Shown: positions 44,230-56,204, numbered from the stretch's first letter. The stretch: DNA of 64,000 bases from Icerya purchasi (GCA_039619475.1 CM077115.1:444386792-444450791), one strand, 5' to 3'. A program made the numbers and translations. Notes: generated by a model not told the origin, from the letters alone.

Positions 44230-44990
44230 GATTGAGCTAATCAACGTTTGCGCCTAATTTTGTTTCATGAAATTGTAATATGCTTGTCCCAAGATACTGT
44301 CAAGAATTAAGCCAAGGTATTTAAACTCATCCGTCATTTCCAGCGGAGTACATCCACAAGTCACGGTAGAAGTGAAGCGGTTGTGTAAGCAGCTATTATG
44401 CATTATAATAGATGGTTTGTGTGCTTTCTATTTCTGCTGGGTGTCCTTATATATTATAAAACCTTCGATTTTTTACATTAATCGTTAGGGGTTTACCATG
44501 TGTCTACCTACACGTAGTATCCGCATTCTCCTGCAGCAGGTTTCCGGCCACAAGAATGCCATCGTGTTCAATTACACGAGTGCTATATCATCCGCATTAG
44601 TATATGCAGTCGAATTTTTAACATACTGGTGTAAATCAGAAATAGCAAAGAAGCTAATCTAGTTCCTTGCCCTGCACCTCTTAATGCAATTTCTGTTTTA
44701 GTTAGTTCTTCATCAATTTTCACTACATCCCCTCTATTATGTAAGTAACTTTCAAATCATCTATTTTGTTTGCCTATAATACCAATACACCTTTCATCTC
44801 CGGCAACAGTATTTGATGATGGTTCACCGCATCAAATGCTCTTTACTGATGACTATAAAAATTACAAGAAACTGTTTCCTAATTATCAGCCCTTCACTGA
44901 TTCTATTTTTTAATGTTCTTAACAAGGAGGAGACTGTTGGTTTCCCCTCTCTAAAGCCGAATTGGTTATTGGTGTAGCAGATCATTTCCC
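44230..44990 (-). pseudogene. Jockey-type reverse transcriptase pseudogene
   Basis: In changing frames the minus strand reads NQFGFRERKPTVSSLLRTLK, then a decayed YADD region continued by VIEHDGILVAGNLLQENADT, and finally EFKYLGLILDS. These are the order and spacing of a LINE reverse transcriptase. The last parts resemble the 46.2-46.7 kb ORF (LLIEHNNIQMAEKLLQEDVD, FKYLGVFIDS). The two are therefore relatives. Numerous stops. Confidence 0.65.
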
Positions 44991-45179
44991 TCCGGATAAT
45001 TCCTTAGGTGAGACGTAAGAAATTGTTACAAAATTTTTGAATTACATTTAAAGGTAACTATTAAAGTTTTTTTTTAAAATTTTATTTGAGAAAATAATTT
45101 TAAGTTTTAAATGGTTAATAAAACACATACATTTTACGTAATAATAATATGAGCAAAAATTACACATACATGTGTGTAT

Positions 45180-46197
45180 CTTCTTTTACGTCGTTCACCC
45201 CCGTAGGGTATCAGGATTATGTAGCAATCCGATTGTTGCACGTCATACCCTTTGCTCGTTGTATACATTGGTGAAAAGATAATCCAGTTTGTTTTCTTAT
45301 CATATCTGTCCAGCGCTGTGAAGCTTGGACTTCGCTTGCTTCACTAGTGTTTCTAATTTCCTCGCTCACTGCGAACAATATGGCCGAATTATTTCATTAG
45401 GCGAAGAACAGCCATATCAGCCAACCGTTCTGTGTGTGTGTGTGTGTGTGTGAAATTCAACTCATGTACTACGGATTCATTTGTTCGTTTCGCGGTCCAC
45501 CGGTATGTAGAGTAATCTAGAACAACACCACATTTCAAAACTGTTAAGTCGGACCGTGCTGGCTTTGTTTAATATCCATGATTTTCGGGTCCATACAATA
45601 CTACCGAAAATACAAAAGTGCCCCCTTACGAGTTTTATTTTCACATTTTTATTAATGGATCAGTCCTTCCCCATATCTTAGTCTGTTTCATCATAGCGCA
45701 GCGGCCCATTTGAACACGGCGCCCTGTTTCCTGTTCTGCACTTCCTTTATTACTAATTAATGATATCCTAAGTATATAAAATTACCTACCACTTCGTATC
45801 CGGAAAAAACATTATCATCGAAAGCTAACAGTTTTCCTCTGTCTATAATCATGATTTTCGTTTTAGCCTTATTCATATATTTTGAGAGCCAATATTTGTG
45901 ACTGATAGTTTCGAAACCATTTCTAGTTGCGTTTTTATTTCGTCCAAATTGGTCGCAATAAGTGCTATATCATCAGCATATCGTAAATTGGAGATCTTTC
46001 GTTCACCCAAGGACACTCCTTCATTCCATCCATCTAGTACTGCTCTCATAATATATTCTCCATAGAGATTAAACAAAACGGGCGACAGGATGCATCCCTG
46101 TCTCACACCCTTCGTTGTGTAAAATTCATCGGATTGTATTCTTTGATCTATTCGAACGATATTACTATTATGTTCGTACAGATTCTTAATTAATGAA
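45180..46197 (-). pseudogene. RTE-type endonuclease-reverse transcriptase pseudogene
   Basis: The 5' part is clean and reads LIKNLYEHNSNIVRIDQRIQ, then TTKGVRQGCILSPVLFNLYG, and KISNLRYADDIALIA with an intact YADD catalytic box. It goes on, with frame shifts, through KAKTKIMIIDR, FEMWCC-like and the terminal RWTDMIRKQTGLSF and HQCIQRA region. The sequence starts abruptly at about 46197, where a Jockey-type fragment in the opposite orientation begins, so its N-terminal half is missing. A (GT)n tract lies at about 45427-45452. Confidence 0.8.
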
Positions 46198-46770
46198 TAG
46201 GGATAGGATGATACAATATGGTGTCGGACAAGGAACCATACTGGCTCCCATTCTTTTCTTGATATATACTGACTCGCTTCACAAATATATGAGAAATGCA
46301 AAGGTGTTTGTGTTTGCGGATGCCATTGCGCTATTGATAGAACACAATAATATACAAATGGCGGAGAAGCTACTTCAGGAGGACGTTGATAATCTTAGTA
46401 AATGGGCGCATGACGGGAGGCTAGCAGTGAACATAAATAAATCAAAGATATTGCATATTCGAAACATATCCAAACATGCTACTCATGAACCGCGGATTAT
46501 CATCCACAGTAGCGAATGTGTCCATGATTTATATTTAAGGAACAACAGTCCAGTTTGCGCCTGTAAACCATTAGAAAAGGTGCAGGATTTTAAATATTTA
46601 GGGGTTTTTATAGATAGCAATATGAATTGGAAAAAACATATACAAAATTTAAGTGTAAAAATCAGACAGACCATTCCAGCATTATATAAGATGAAACAGG
46701 TATATACTTCCATATGAAACACTAAAAATTTTTTTAACGCAATGATAATGTCTAGGATTTTGTTTTTTTG
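46197..46770 (+). pseudogene. Jockey-type reverse transcriptase fragment
   Basis: The 174-codon ORF starting at 46193 contains GVGQGTILAPILFLIYTDSL, FADAIALLIEHNN, VDNLSKWAHDGRLAVNINKS and FKYLGVFIDSNMNWKKHI. The catalytic box normally FADD is FADA, so the second Asp is lost. After the TGA at 46715-46717 homologous reading goes on (NTKNFFNAMIMSRI) until the sequence runs into the poly(T) of another LINE end near 46774. The upstream half of the RT is missing. Confidence 0.8.
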
Positions 46771-46773
46771 TTG

Positions 46774-47335
46774 TTTTTTTTTTGTGCGTTCGTTGACGTG
46801 GACATTAGTCCAAGAACTAGAGAAGGGAAAACAAGTGTATAGCAAAACATGCAAAAACCCGGGGGTCACAGAAAAAAAACGGAAAGGAAAGGACGAAAGA
46901 CGCACTATAAGAAGGAGCAGAAGATCTATCAGTAAGAGTGATGAATAGAAAGAGAAATACGTTCGGCAACGACGAAAGAGCATTAAAAAAAAAAAAAGAT
47001 CAGTGTCACATGTAAAAAGAGAAATAAAAAGGCGGAGAAGGTATAAGGGAGAAACGGGAAAGCAATGAGAAAAGCAAACTGTGTCATGGGACGAAAAATT
47101 GGGTTAAGCAGATAGGTAGGTAGGAATCAGAACTTGAAAGTGGGAAGGAGAATACGAGTTATTTCGTAAATTTAGTATGAGCAGTTACAGAGGGATATGT
47201 GTTCCCGGTAGGAGAAACTAAACGAACCAGCAGATCCGCCAAGTCGTTGCCTTCGATTCTACAGTACCGTCCAGGTATCCATAAAAAAATTAATTTGGAA
47301 AGAGTGACGAAAGTAAATATGAATTATTCGAGAAT
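46774..47335 (-). pseudogene. I-type LINE 3' end, minus strand
   Basis: The minus strand reads LIFLWIPGRYCRIEGNDLAD (RNase H end, with the HxGI His replaced), then LLVRLVSPTGNTYPS. A pyrimidine-rich 3' UTR follows, ending TGTCCACGTCAACGAACGCA and an A-run (poly-T at 46774-46783 on the plus strand). The same terminal motif occurs at 25.24 and 34.82 kb. Confidence 0.7.
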
Positions 47336-47554
47336 ATATGAGAATAATTACATAGTCAGTGGAATGGAAGGGAAGGGGAGACGAGATACTGCCTTCACTT
47401 CCGTTGTTTCTTCGAACTAAGTTAATAATCGAACAAGCAGAAATCAAATGTAGGCGATGTAAGAAAGTTCATGCGGGGGGGGGGGGCACGTGAAAGTTAA
47501 ATAACTTTGCGCTGACAGTGTGGCATAGAAGACCACCTCTTACATTATAGTTCG

Positions 47555-47765
47555 CTACACTGCTCGGTTCTTACACAATATGTTACCATTGCCTTAAATA
47601 AAATTTAAATTCTCACCTCTCTATCATCCTTTCCTAACTCTAATTCCTTTACCGGTGATCTTAATCATGTTCTCTTTGAATTCTCGCCTCTTCCAAATGA
47701 ACGTTTTCTCCTTTATCATCAATTTTTAGCTCTAGCTTTTCCTACTCCGTATTATCGGAAAAACT
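47555..47765 (+). pseudogene. I-type LINE Cys/His tail fragment, plus strand
   Basis: The reading GDLNHVLFEFSPLPNERFLL, then YHQFLALAFPTPYY, matches the tail CDSNHFFSECLALLSERSLL at 38.7 kb. One Cys (FEC) is Phe here. A short fragment, preceded by a G11-type tract near 47476. Confidence 0.55.
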
Positions 47766-48765
47766 ATCATTCATTGTGCTCAAATTTTGTTTCTTCATAA
47801 ATGAATGATGTGATAGATCCAATTTGGAAAAATCAGTCTGATCGACATCAAATGGACACAACCGACACATTCTGAACCCATTTATGAAAATTTCCTTCGG
47901 CAATGTGTCAAATACTGTTTTTATCAATGGGCAAACAGTTGCACTGGTCAAGCTCGCACCATTATTATTCATTCTAAAAGACCGTACACAGTATTCTTCC
48001 AATGTTGTTTCAATGAGCGAAAAACTGAAACATTCAAAGGCTGCATTATGTGAGTTACATTTGGAAACTTCAATTTTTTGTTGGCTGCAAAATTCAGAAA
48101 GTTGTGTAATGTCAAATGCGAAACGTGTCCGTCTAAAAATAATAATACTGGTCCAGAAATATGTTGTTGCTTTAGTCATAGTTCGAATATATTCGCAACG
48201 TATTCAAAAAATACAAAAGTTGTCATCAAATCATTTTCCGAGCGCCCCACCCCCCATGAATTTGGAACTGATTCAGCTACATTCTTTGGAATTCGTTCGT
48301 AATGAAAGACAACCATTGAGGGGGGGGCGAACTCTCTATTAGCATTACAAATCAGCAACCCAGTTAAATTGTCTTTTTCGGAATTTTTGGATCGACGATA
48401 TATAGTTTTGAGTTGCTCTTTTCCTATTGGATATCCGGATTTGTGCATCTCAAAAATCCAGTTTTTCAACCTATCTTCAAATTCAAATGAAAGATAAGGA
48501 TCTGGCCCCATACGGTTCTTTCCTTTAAAAAAATTAAAATACGTAATTATTTCTTATTCACTCTATATTGACTCAGTAAGTATCTTCAGTAAACTTAACT
48601 AATCTAAATATAACTTACCCTTGTCCTCAAACTTATATTTTAATGTAGTTCGAGGCACATTATTTTTTTTGGCAGCAGTATCTTCATACCCTTAGCCATA
48701 TCGAACAAAGCTTTCTCCATCCTGCTTTCATCGTAAGGCTGGACTGGTTTCTTTGGCATCTAATT
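47742..48765 (-). pseudogene. Tigger-like (pipsqueak/CENP-B/DDE) transposase pseudogene with retained intron
   Basis: The minus strand starts MPKKPVQPYDESRMEKALFD; an expected VPRTTLK box follows after a frameshift. It reaches a GT donor (FEDKG/GTAAGT near 48618), and an AG acceptor lies after a T-rich tract near 48523. The second exon reads MGPDPYLSFEFEDRLKNWIF (HTH-Tc5-like). A jump then leads into the DDE domain, with PKNVAESVPNSWGVGRSEND, and, after another break, DITQLSEFCSQQKIEV. A C-terminal region ends at 47742. The block with the first catalytic Asp is missing or scrambled. This could be a jerky/Tigger-derived gene in decay rather than a simple insertion; no TIRs were seen. Confidence 0.65.
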
Positions 48766-48769
48766 GTAA

Positions 48770-49475
48770 TTCACAAAAACAAAGGTAAATCACGACTGTC
48801 AATCATTAGATGATTTCAATTTTTTTAATAAAACCAATGATTGACGTACTGCCAATCAACTGGAAGGTTGGTATATTTTTCAGACCAGTATTTGACACAT
48901 CAATAAAAATGGCTACTACTGTCACATTTCATCCAACCAATACACAAATCGATACATTAGGATCTCTTCTATCAATTAGTCTTTCTCCAAACATAATTAT
49001 CATAAAGAGTTGAGAAAATAATATTAAAAAACCAAACTTACTTTTCTTAAGAATTTTTTTAGAAACTAGACAAATTAGGCGCACTTTTCAACTCATGCAA
49101 ATGAAACACAATTCACCACCTACCACGTGATTTTTACTCGATCAACTAAATTAAATTGTTATTAACAGATGTACCCTTTATCAGATAGCTTTGGCAGTGT
49201 GGCCATTTATCGTACATAAATTTTATTTTTGGCTTTCAAAAAAAAAGTGTCAATCACTGGTACACTGTCAATTACTGGTACCTCTACCTTACCTGGTGAT
49301 TTATGTGTAGAATAAGTGTACAAAATTTTAAAAGAATCGATGCATCAAATTTTGAGTTATAACGTACACCGACTTCAAAAATGACAAGTTTCAGAAAAAC
49401 GCTTTAAAGTTTTGCCCACTAAAAAATCCAAAATAAAACTCGATAATTCTTTTATACTTGCACAGAGTCGTTGAT
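48770..49475. other. No gene; TIR-like repeats of GTCAATNACTGGTAC
   Basis: GTGTCAATCACTGGTACACT and GTCAATTACTGGTACC occur next to each other near 49246-49282, and GTCAATCATT near 48799. These look like terminal subrepeats of a DNA transposon, possibly belonging to one of the neighbouring transposase pseudogenes, but no opposite end was found. Confidence 0.4.
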
Positions 49476-49479
49476 GCCA

Positions 49480-50640
49480 GGACCATAAAGTACAGAACTT
49501 TCACTTAAAATGTCTAAAGCATCTTTTTTTGTTCTTGTCTTCGTAGAATCCTTTCTTCTTTACTGTCATGTGCAGCTTGTTCCTCGGCTTAAATCGTCAG
49601 CTGTGCGCGCCGATTCATGAGAACTCGGCCCTGTACCGATCTGCATATCTTGCATAAAGGCCAACAAAGCAAAACAGCCTTCATTGGGATGTACATGCTG
49701 TTACACGAGATGCAATTCCCGCAATGATTGATGTACTAATCATTGATTTTGGAGAAATTTTCCAAATAAGCTGGTTGAGGCTCTCATTGTTGTTTTGAGT
49801 AAATCCTCCAAAACATCGCTGCAAAATTCGTCCTTGCTTAAGTCCTCACTTGAATGACTGCAGAGCATTTGCAGCAGTAGCTTTTTGCCATTCACACCAT
49901 GAATCTTCGCCGCTCGGGCATTTCTCGTGCTGTGAATTCAATAAGTTGCCCAAATGGCATTTTTCATTTTCTCTACGGAATCGTGATTGCGCCGAATAGC
50001 CAAACCACCGTATATAGTTACTTTGTCAATTATTTTAGCAGTAAGCTTGCCTTTTTTTCCAGAAAGGCTTTTCCTTTTTACTGTTTTTCCGGTCTTGGTT
50101 TCTGTACCTACTACACTGGTTTTTAATATTCCACGCGGACGAGTTCCCATTCGCTTTTGCATATGGCCTATCTACTCTTTTTTGTTTATCACCAAAATTC
50201 TCACTGTAGGGTTTATTATTTACAACGCCACTGTACGTTTTCGAGTCGCCATCTCCAATGTAATTACGAAATTTCACTCCCGAGATTTTTCAACGAACGT
50301 TGAAACATCTCTATAATTGATGATACTTCCGTGTTTCCGGATAGTCCAGTGTGGTTGGCTTTGCACTTTCCGCTATTCTCATGCTCTTCATACCACGTTT
50401 CATACTCAGCAGTATCTAATTTGCTCTCTCAAGTTGTGTGTAATCACGTCAGTAAGAACTTTTTACCAGAATATCGATTACTTTTCCAGTATGATATGCA
50501 ATCAGAGAGGCAACGCCAAACAATGAAGAGAAACCTCTTTTTTTCCACGTTCCACCGCCTGTTACAGTCAATTCTGATGTATTTTGTTAATTATTTGCTT
50601 TACGTATTGCCTACCGAGCAGGTGCACAGAAAATCGGTCT
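49480..50640 (-). pseudogene. DDE transposase-like pseudogene (probably Mutator-like superfamily)
   Basis: In mixed frames the minus strand reads TGGGTWKKRGFSSLFGVASL, then a Cys-rich stretch, ESKLDTAEYETWYEEHENSG with KCKANH, and EVSSIIEMFQRSLKNLGVKF, RNYIGDGDSKTYSGVV. It continues with KRMGTR, KGKLTAKIIDKVTIYGGLAI, RRNHDSVEKMKNAIWATY, CPSGEDSWCEWQKA and GGFTQNNNESLNQLIWKISP. I recognise this arrangement (GDGDS, CxxHxxKRMG, NNNESLN) from a widespread animal transposase-like family, which I believe is Mutator-like; the superfamily name is uncertain. It has several stops and frameshifts. Smaller ORFs on the plus strand here are shadows. Confidence 0.6.
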
Positions 50641-50949
50641 TGAACAATGGACCATAATTCTGTTAATTTTGCTCCGATCGACTTGAAATTTTGACACAAT
50701 ATTCTTGAGATGTCATTACTTTAAAAAAAGAAAAAAAAATGCAAAAGAAAAGTTTAAAAACCTTTACCCCTTTCTTAATAAAACATTTACCCTCGCGTGT
50801 ACTAAGAACGATTGGCAAGTTACAGGTGATCTAGAGGACGATTTTTATAGAAGACTACGACATAGTGCCCTAGTGTCGCATTCAGTGTAACCATATCGCA
50901 TCTTCGGGTAAGGGGTGTTTTCGACAGTTACTATTCGGATCCTACTCAC

Positions 50950-51363
50950 CAGACCCGTGCCCAGAATTTTGGAAAGGAGGGGGTTTTGAAAATTTTCTTC
51001 ATATGTTTATTTTATAAATAACAATACATTTTTCACTAATATTCGTACTATTAATAATTTCCATCATTTTGATTTATATGTATTAATAATTTACACAAAT
51101 GAATTACCCCGTATATAAACATTAATAAAAATTACCTATGTTATATTAATTATACTTGTAATAAAAAAATTTGCATAAAATATTAATGAAGTACCTAAAA
51201 ATATGGAGCATATTTTTTCTTTTTTCTTTTAAATGTAGGTAAGAACACCCTAAAAACCCATTAATATTTATTTTGAATTTTTGATTTTTTTTAGATTTTG
51301 GTGTATTTATAATAACTATTTCAGTTCTCATGCCCCCCCCCCCCCCCCGTGGACACGGCCTCG
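50950..51363. mobile_element. Non-autonomous hAT element with 8-bp duplication
   Basis: This 414-bp element is flanked by CTACTCAC at 50942-50949 and 51364-51371. The ends CAGACCCGTGCCCA and, inverted, CGAGGCCGTGTCCA are imperfect TIRs with the usual hAT CA(G) start. The core is AT-rich and non-coding; a C17 tract lies beside the right TIR. Confidence 0.8.
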
Positions 51364-51371
51364 CTACTCAC

Positions 51372-54300
51372 ACATTTCTGCTAATATTATTAAGTTCAAA
51401 ACGCATTTCTTACATAGGCACGATTACATTCATATCCATTTTTGCATGTTATACACCTAACACACATCATAAATAATATGAAAATTTGCTTCATCTTTTA
51501 TATTACGTTGAAACTCTGATTGCGTATTAAGCATTTTTAATATGCGTTAAATGGAAAAGATACGCTGATTCAAATTAACTGAAATAACTTGCTAATGTTT
51601 CGATTACCTTTGTTACCAAGAAAATAAGAAATTTAATGAAAATTATGCCATGGAACCAATCGCGTATTTTTTAATTTCGCGTTAAATTATCTCTTCAAAA
51701 TTTCGTATAAAATTTTACATTAATATACTCGATAGTTTTACTTGGTATTAATTTGTTTTAAATTTAAATTTCAAAAAAAGCCAATTAAAATAATGGAATT
51801 AATCAAATCGTAACTTTTTTTTTTTTATATTAACTATATACACGCACATACAAGGCGTTTGTGAGAAATGTCTTTCGCTTTATTAATTAACTTTTCATCG
51901 CTCGCTCGCTTACAACTTACTTATTTTTGTCGTTTAATTAAGTAATTTCAGTTATACAGATTAAAAACAGTGTGCGTTTTAAATTCATTACTTGGAACGG
52001 ATTTTCATTCAATTATTTTACACGCAATGCTATTATTAGCACACTTATACGCGACATAGTATCATTGTGACGTTGCACATTTTTTTAAACCATTCTGTTA
52101 ATCCGTAGTAAGATAAATACTTATTATAAAACAGCAAATTAGAAATGTAATTCGCTACTTTAAAAAATGAATTATCGAATTAAGCCATATAAAATGAAAC
52201 TCGTTTTAATCATTCGATTTTTAAAATAATTTCTGCTTGATACCACAATTTGGTGATTACAAAATCATCGCCGTGTTTTTAGTAAAATTTTTTATGTATC
52301 TTTCCTTTTTAACGTTTTCTTTTTTTCCATTTTTATTGATTTACTTTATTAAAATATTTCTTTATAAACGATTTCATGAATTGTGAAAATTGCATCAAAA
52401 TTTATGCGGTAGCTTATTAAATTCGAGACTAGTATTATATGTATTACAAAACAAAATTTGTACCATAAGGATAACATGTAAAATAGAAAAATGTTTATTC
52501 TATTATTTATAATTTTGTTAAACGAATATTTTGCTCGCTTAAAGATAAAAATTATATTATTTTTCTAATAAGAGAGTAGAATTGATTGGAAAGGGCTCCC
52601 TGGAGCACCCCGTCACATTTACGGGGGCCATTGTATGTTATTTTGACGAATTTTCGAGAAGTTTGAAGTTCTAAATCTGCTTTACATTCTTATGTACACG
52701 ATTTTAGATTTTATCGCTGTAGATAAAACAACAGTTGTTCTCCTATACGGGACGTTTGGCTATTTGAAATCTTTCAAGTTTATTTTCAGTTGCCGCCCCA
52801 TTTTTATTACTATTCATTTCTATTTTTATTTTCTCCTCTTATTAAAGCATTTTCGCTTATTTTTCAGATCATAAGGGGGTGTTCTTTGTTTTATTTCTTC
52901 TTCAATTCATTCTCGGTCATTTGATTATTTTGTTCTTTCTACTAAAATCTTCTAGCGCATCCCATTCAACTCGACTTTTTTCATTCTTTAGACAGATACT
53001 GGAATATGTGTATCTTGCTAATTGTTATGTAGTAGAAGATTCTTAGCGTTTAATATTCTTTCTTACTCTATATTATTATTGCATTATTTGCAATTACGAT
53101 ATTCGATACCTTGTTTGTTTTCGCGTTTTTCATTTCTTAATTCCTATTCATTTTTGCCATTCTCTCTCCAAAACTCATCTTTTGTTCCTCGGTTTATGAT
53201 TTCTTTTCGTTCTCGTGTAATTTTCGTCTATTGCTGTCTCCACTTTGTCTTTCGTTTGCTGCGCGCTACCATTTTACTTTTAAGTTCATTCTTTCTCTTT
53301 ATTTCAAAAACTAAGACTTTTTTTTCTGTGTTATTGCCTATTTCCCATTTTAAACTTTCGTCCCCGTCTTTTGTATATTATTATTATTATTTATGCTTCC
53401 ATTTGTTAAAGCTAAGGTTCCGTTTATACTCATTCTTCTTTCATCATGTACGCTTGCCTCTTTTATTTTGTTCATAAGCAGCCCTTTTTCATCGGAATTT
53501 AGTTTAGTTAAAAGTTAGAAATTCACCGTGACACGGAATACCAATAATTGCATTTGCTATTGTCTCAAATTTATTTCGAATTCGGTCTGTCCATCGCCTC
53601 AGTAATCAGATTCTCACATGTCCACAAGAACTTTTCCCAATAAAGAAGAAAAAAAAAGAAGAAACGGCGATACATCTTATGATATATATATATATATATA
53701 TATAGGTAAAAAAAAAAAAGGAAACAGTACCTCCGTACCTTATACCTTTCGGATGGTACGTAAAGTGTGATACGACTACCTGTTTCATTTTAATAAAAAC
53801 ATAAACTCAAACTGTTGAACAAAAATTGAATAAAATGTTTACTTAGTAAATAAAAATGAGGTCAACAATTTTACGTGACGCACGAATTTTGCGAAACTAC
53901 CTCCAGTCATAAGACATATCCGTGTTAAATTTACCGTTTGTATTAATAATCCGCAGTCATCGTTTACTCCTTGTACTAAAGACATACTGGTTCTGTGTTC
54001 AAACCGAGATACTCTTAACCATTTTCCATTGACGCCATCTGAATATACGTGTAACTTAAACGACCAGCTATTTCCTATTAATGTTACAAATATATACTAT
54101 TTCCTCATCAAAATTTTTCCTAGTGCCAGTTAGTTACCAGATTTATGATTTCGAAAGATCTTTAAATATGGAAATGACAAAATCGTTAATTGCACCAGTA
54201 AGTTCGGTACTGACTAGTGATCGACTATAACCTTTAACTTTATTTTCGTTTATGGATTTAAAATTTTTTTGATCACTGCTTAATCATTCTACCCGTCGAG

Positions 54301-54570
54301 TTTCTTTCTGGCAACCTGTATATTGTCCGACTCGTTTTGTAAACCTCTTGCACGCTAAAACGACGCCATCATAAGCACACTAATAATAATTGTCTTAAGA
54401 CACATCGTCAGTGTAAGTATAAATTCATGCCTAGAGTAATTCTAAATTCAGTCATAAAACACGAGTATCAAGAAATATGACATTGTTGATGCGTTTTCAA
54501 TTTTGTATTTTTTAAAATATCTCGTGTAAGAAACGAAAATCAAACAAAAGAACTACAAATATATATATAT
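51372..54570. other. No recognised gene
   Basis: AT-rich DNA. The long ORF 53022-53477 is pyrimidine-rich and low-complexity (Phe/Leu/Ser) with no family resemblance. A GGGCTCCCTGGAGCACCCC patch near 52590 may be a transposon end. A TA microsatellite is at about 53682-53704. Confidence 0.6.
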
Positions 54571-54576
54571 ATATTA

Positions 54577-54872
54577 ATTACAACGTAATTCTTAGGCTAC
54601 CCCCCATTCGAAAAAATGTCCCAAAAAAATGTCCCAATTTTATGTAACGCTAAATGTCCCAATTTTATGTAACGTTTGTTATATTTTGTAGGATTTTTGT
54701 TATTGTTATTTAAAAAATGTCACAATTTTATGTAATGAAATATGTAACGAAAAATGTAACAAAATAAATGTCTTAATTTTATATAACAGAAGTTAAATGT
54801 TAGAATAGGATTTTTGTGGTTATGTTATTTTTTGTGTGTGTTGATGCCAGTAAGAATTACGTTGTAAATTTT
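54577..54872. mobile_element. MITE with TTACAACGTAATTCTTA termini
   Basis: TTACAACGTAATTCTTA occurs at the left end and inverted at the right end (TAAGAATTACGTTGTAA). The interior repeats AATGTCCCAATTTTATGTAA several times. A partial relative lies at 22009-22110. The superfamily is unknown. Confidence 0.6.
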
Positions 54873-54874
54873 GA

Positions 54875-56100
54875 TCATTTTATACAAAGTATAGAAGAGA
54901 AAGAGACAGAAATGAAAGCAAGAGGGGTCGAGGGGCACAGCCCCTTCCTAGGCCAAAATGGCCGAGTTTATATATATATATACATAATTTTAAAAAATCT
55001 ATTATTGGCAACATCGCCGGCAAAGAATTTCACAAATACCGACCGAACTGGTTTCCTGCAAGTAGAGTTTAGCGATGGAATTAGTTTGGTCGTTATGAAA
55101 TAAAATCGATGAATGAATTTGGAACTCTGTTAGGAAAATAATTTTTTGTCAATCAATGGTTTTGTGCGTGCGTGTATGGTGAGGTTAATTGTGAATGTAA
55201 TATAGTGTTCGTAGCCTTTTTGGTACTTGAATTATCGCCTTGTTCTGTCGTAGGGACAAACAGGTACTCATCTCGTTTTTCTTAAGATTTCGCGAATTCC
55301 TTACCACTGGTATTCATTTTATAACGACATCGCGTTCCTGCTTACCTCAGTCAGCTGTTTTCTCAATTTTGTCCGGCTAAACTCAGTCAGACCCGGATAA
55401 ATCGATTTTAATATATTTTCATAGAAACTTTTGACTCTGTTCCAATATAACAATCGTGTACGAAAATTATGTTTATTTTTCTATCTTAACGCAATCTATT
55501 TTAAAGTAATAATTTAGCGAGGCAAACATGTTTTTGTTTCGTATGTTTGTCTGTAACTGTTAATGCTAGAGTTAAAATAGTAAGTCTATATTGGCATGAA
55601 AGAATGCTTGAAGAGAAAGCAGACAGCTGGAGTCTTCTTGCAAAACATAATCGATACTGAACGGCTCTACGACTTGCAGCAAGGTACCAGCTATTTGTTT
55701 TTATTGTTTACTTTCGTTAGCACCGTCGCTATTTTAGAATAATGTGTTTTAAACGCGTTTCATCTTTAAGTTTCATAATTTTCTCCTTAAAAGATTGATC
55801 TAACACTAACTTTTTTCTTCTTAATAAATTGTTATTTTTAAGTAGTTATATATGTATATAATATACATATATATGGTATATATATATTGATAAAGTTATT
55901 CTTGCATCACGGGTAATGTGAAAAAAATGTTATGGAAAAGCGTTTACAAAAATTTATGAAATATGTAACTGAAGTTGTAATAATAGAAATAGAAATTTCT
56001 ACGCAATCGTTGAATAGTTTTTTTCTTTTAGAATGGCATAACTAACTAAAACTGACTTTTCTATGATTATTATAGAAGGACAGGGGGTGTCCGTATGACG
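54875..56100. other. No recognised gene
   Basis: The ORF 54816-55103 overlaps the MITE edge and a TA microsatellite and is not convincing. GGGGTCGAGGGGCACAGCCC at about 54926 resembles a transposon end. The rest is AT-rich. Confidence 0.5.
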
Positions 56101-56126
56101 AGGTCGGAAGGATCGAGTTTTTTTTT

Positions 56127-56129
56127 TAC

Positions 56130-56191
<62 letters not shown>
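56127..56191. repeat. (TA)n microsatellite
   Basis: About 65 bp of TA with a few CATATA interruptions. Confidence 0.95.
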
Positions 56192-56195
<4 letters not shown>

Positions 56196-56204
56196 GGAAG
56201 AAAG

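Noticed and set aside
49987..50657. Plus-strand ORFs over 49.9-50.7 kb
   Set aside because: Antisense to the DDE transposase-like pseudogene, whose motifs are on the minus strand.
53022..53477. 151-codon ORF
   Set aside because: Low-complexity pyrimidine-rich sequence with Phe/Leu/Ser/Arg bias; no recognisable motif.
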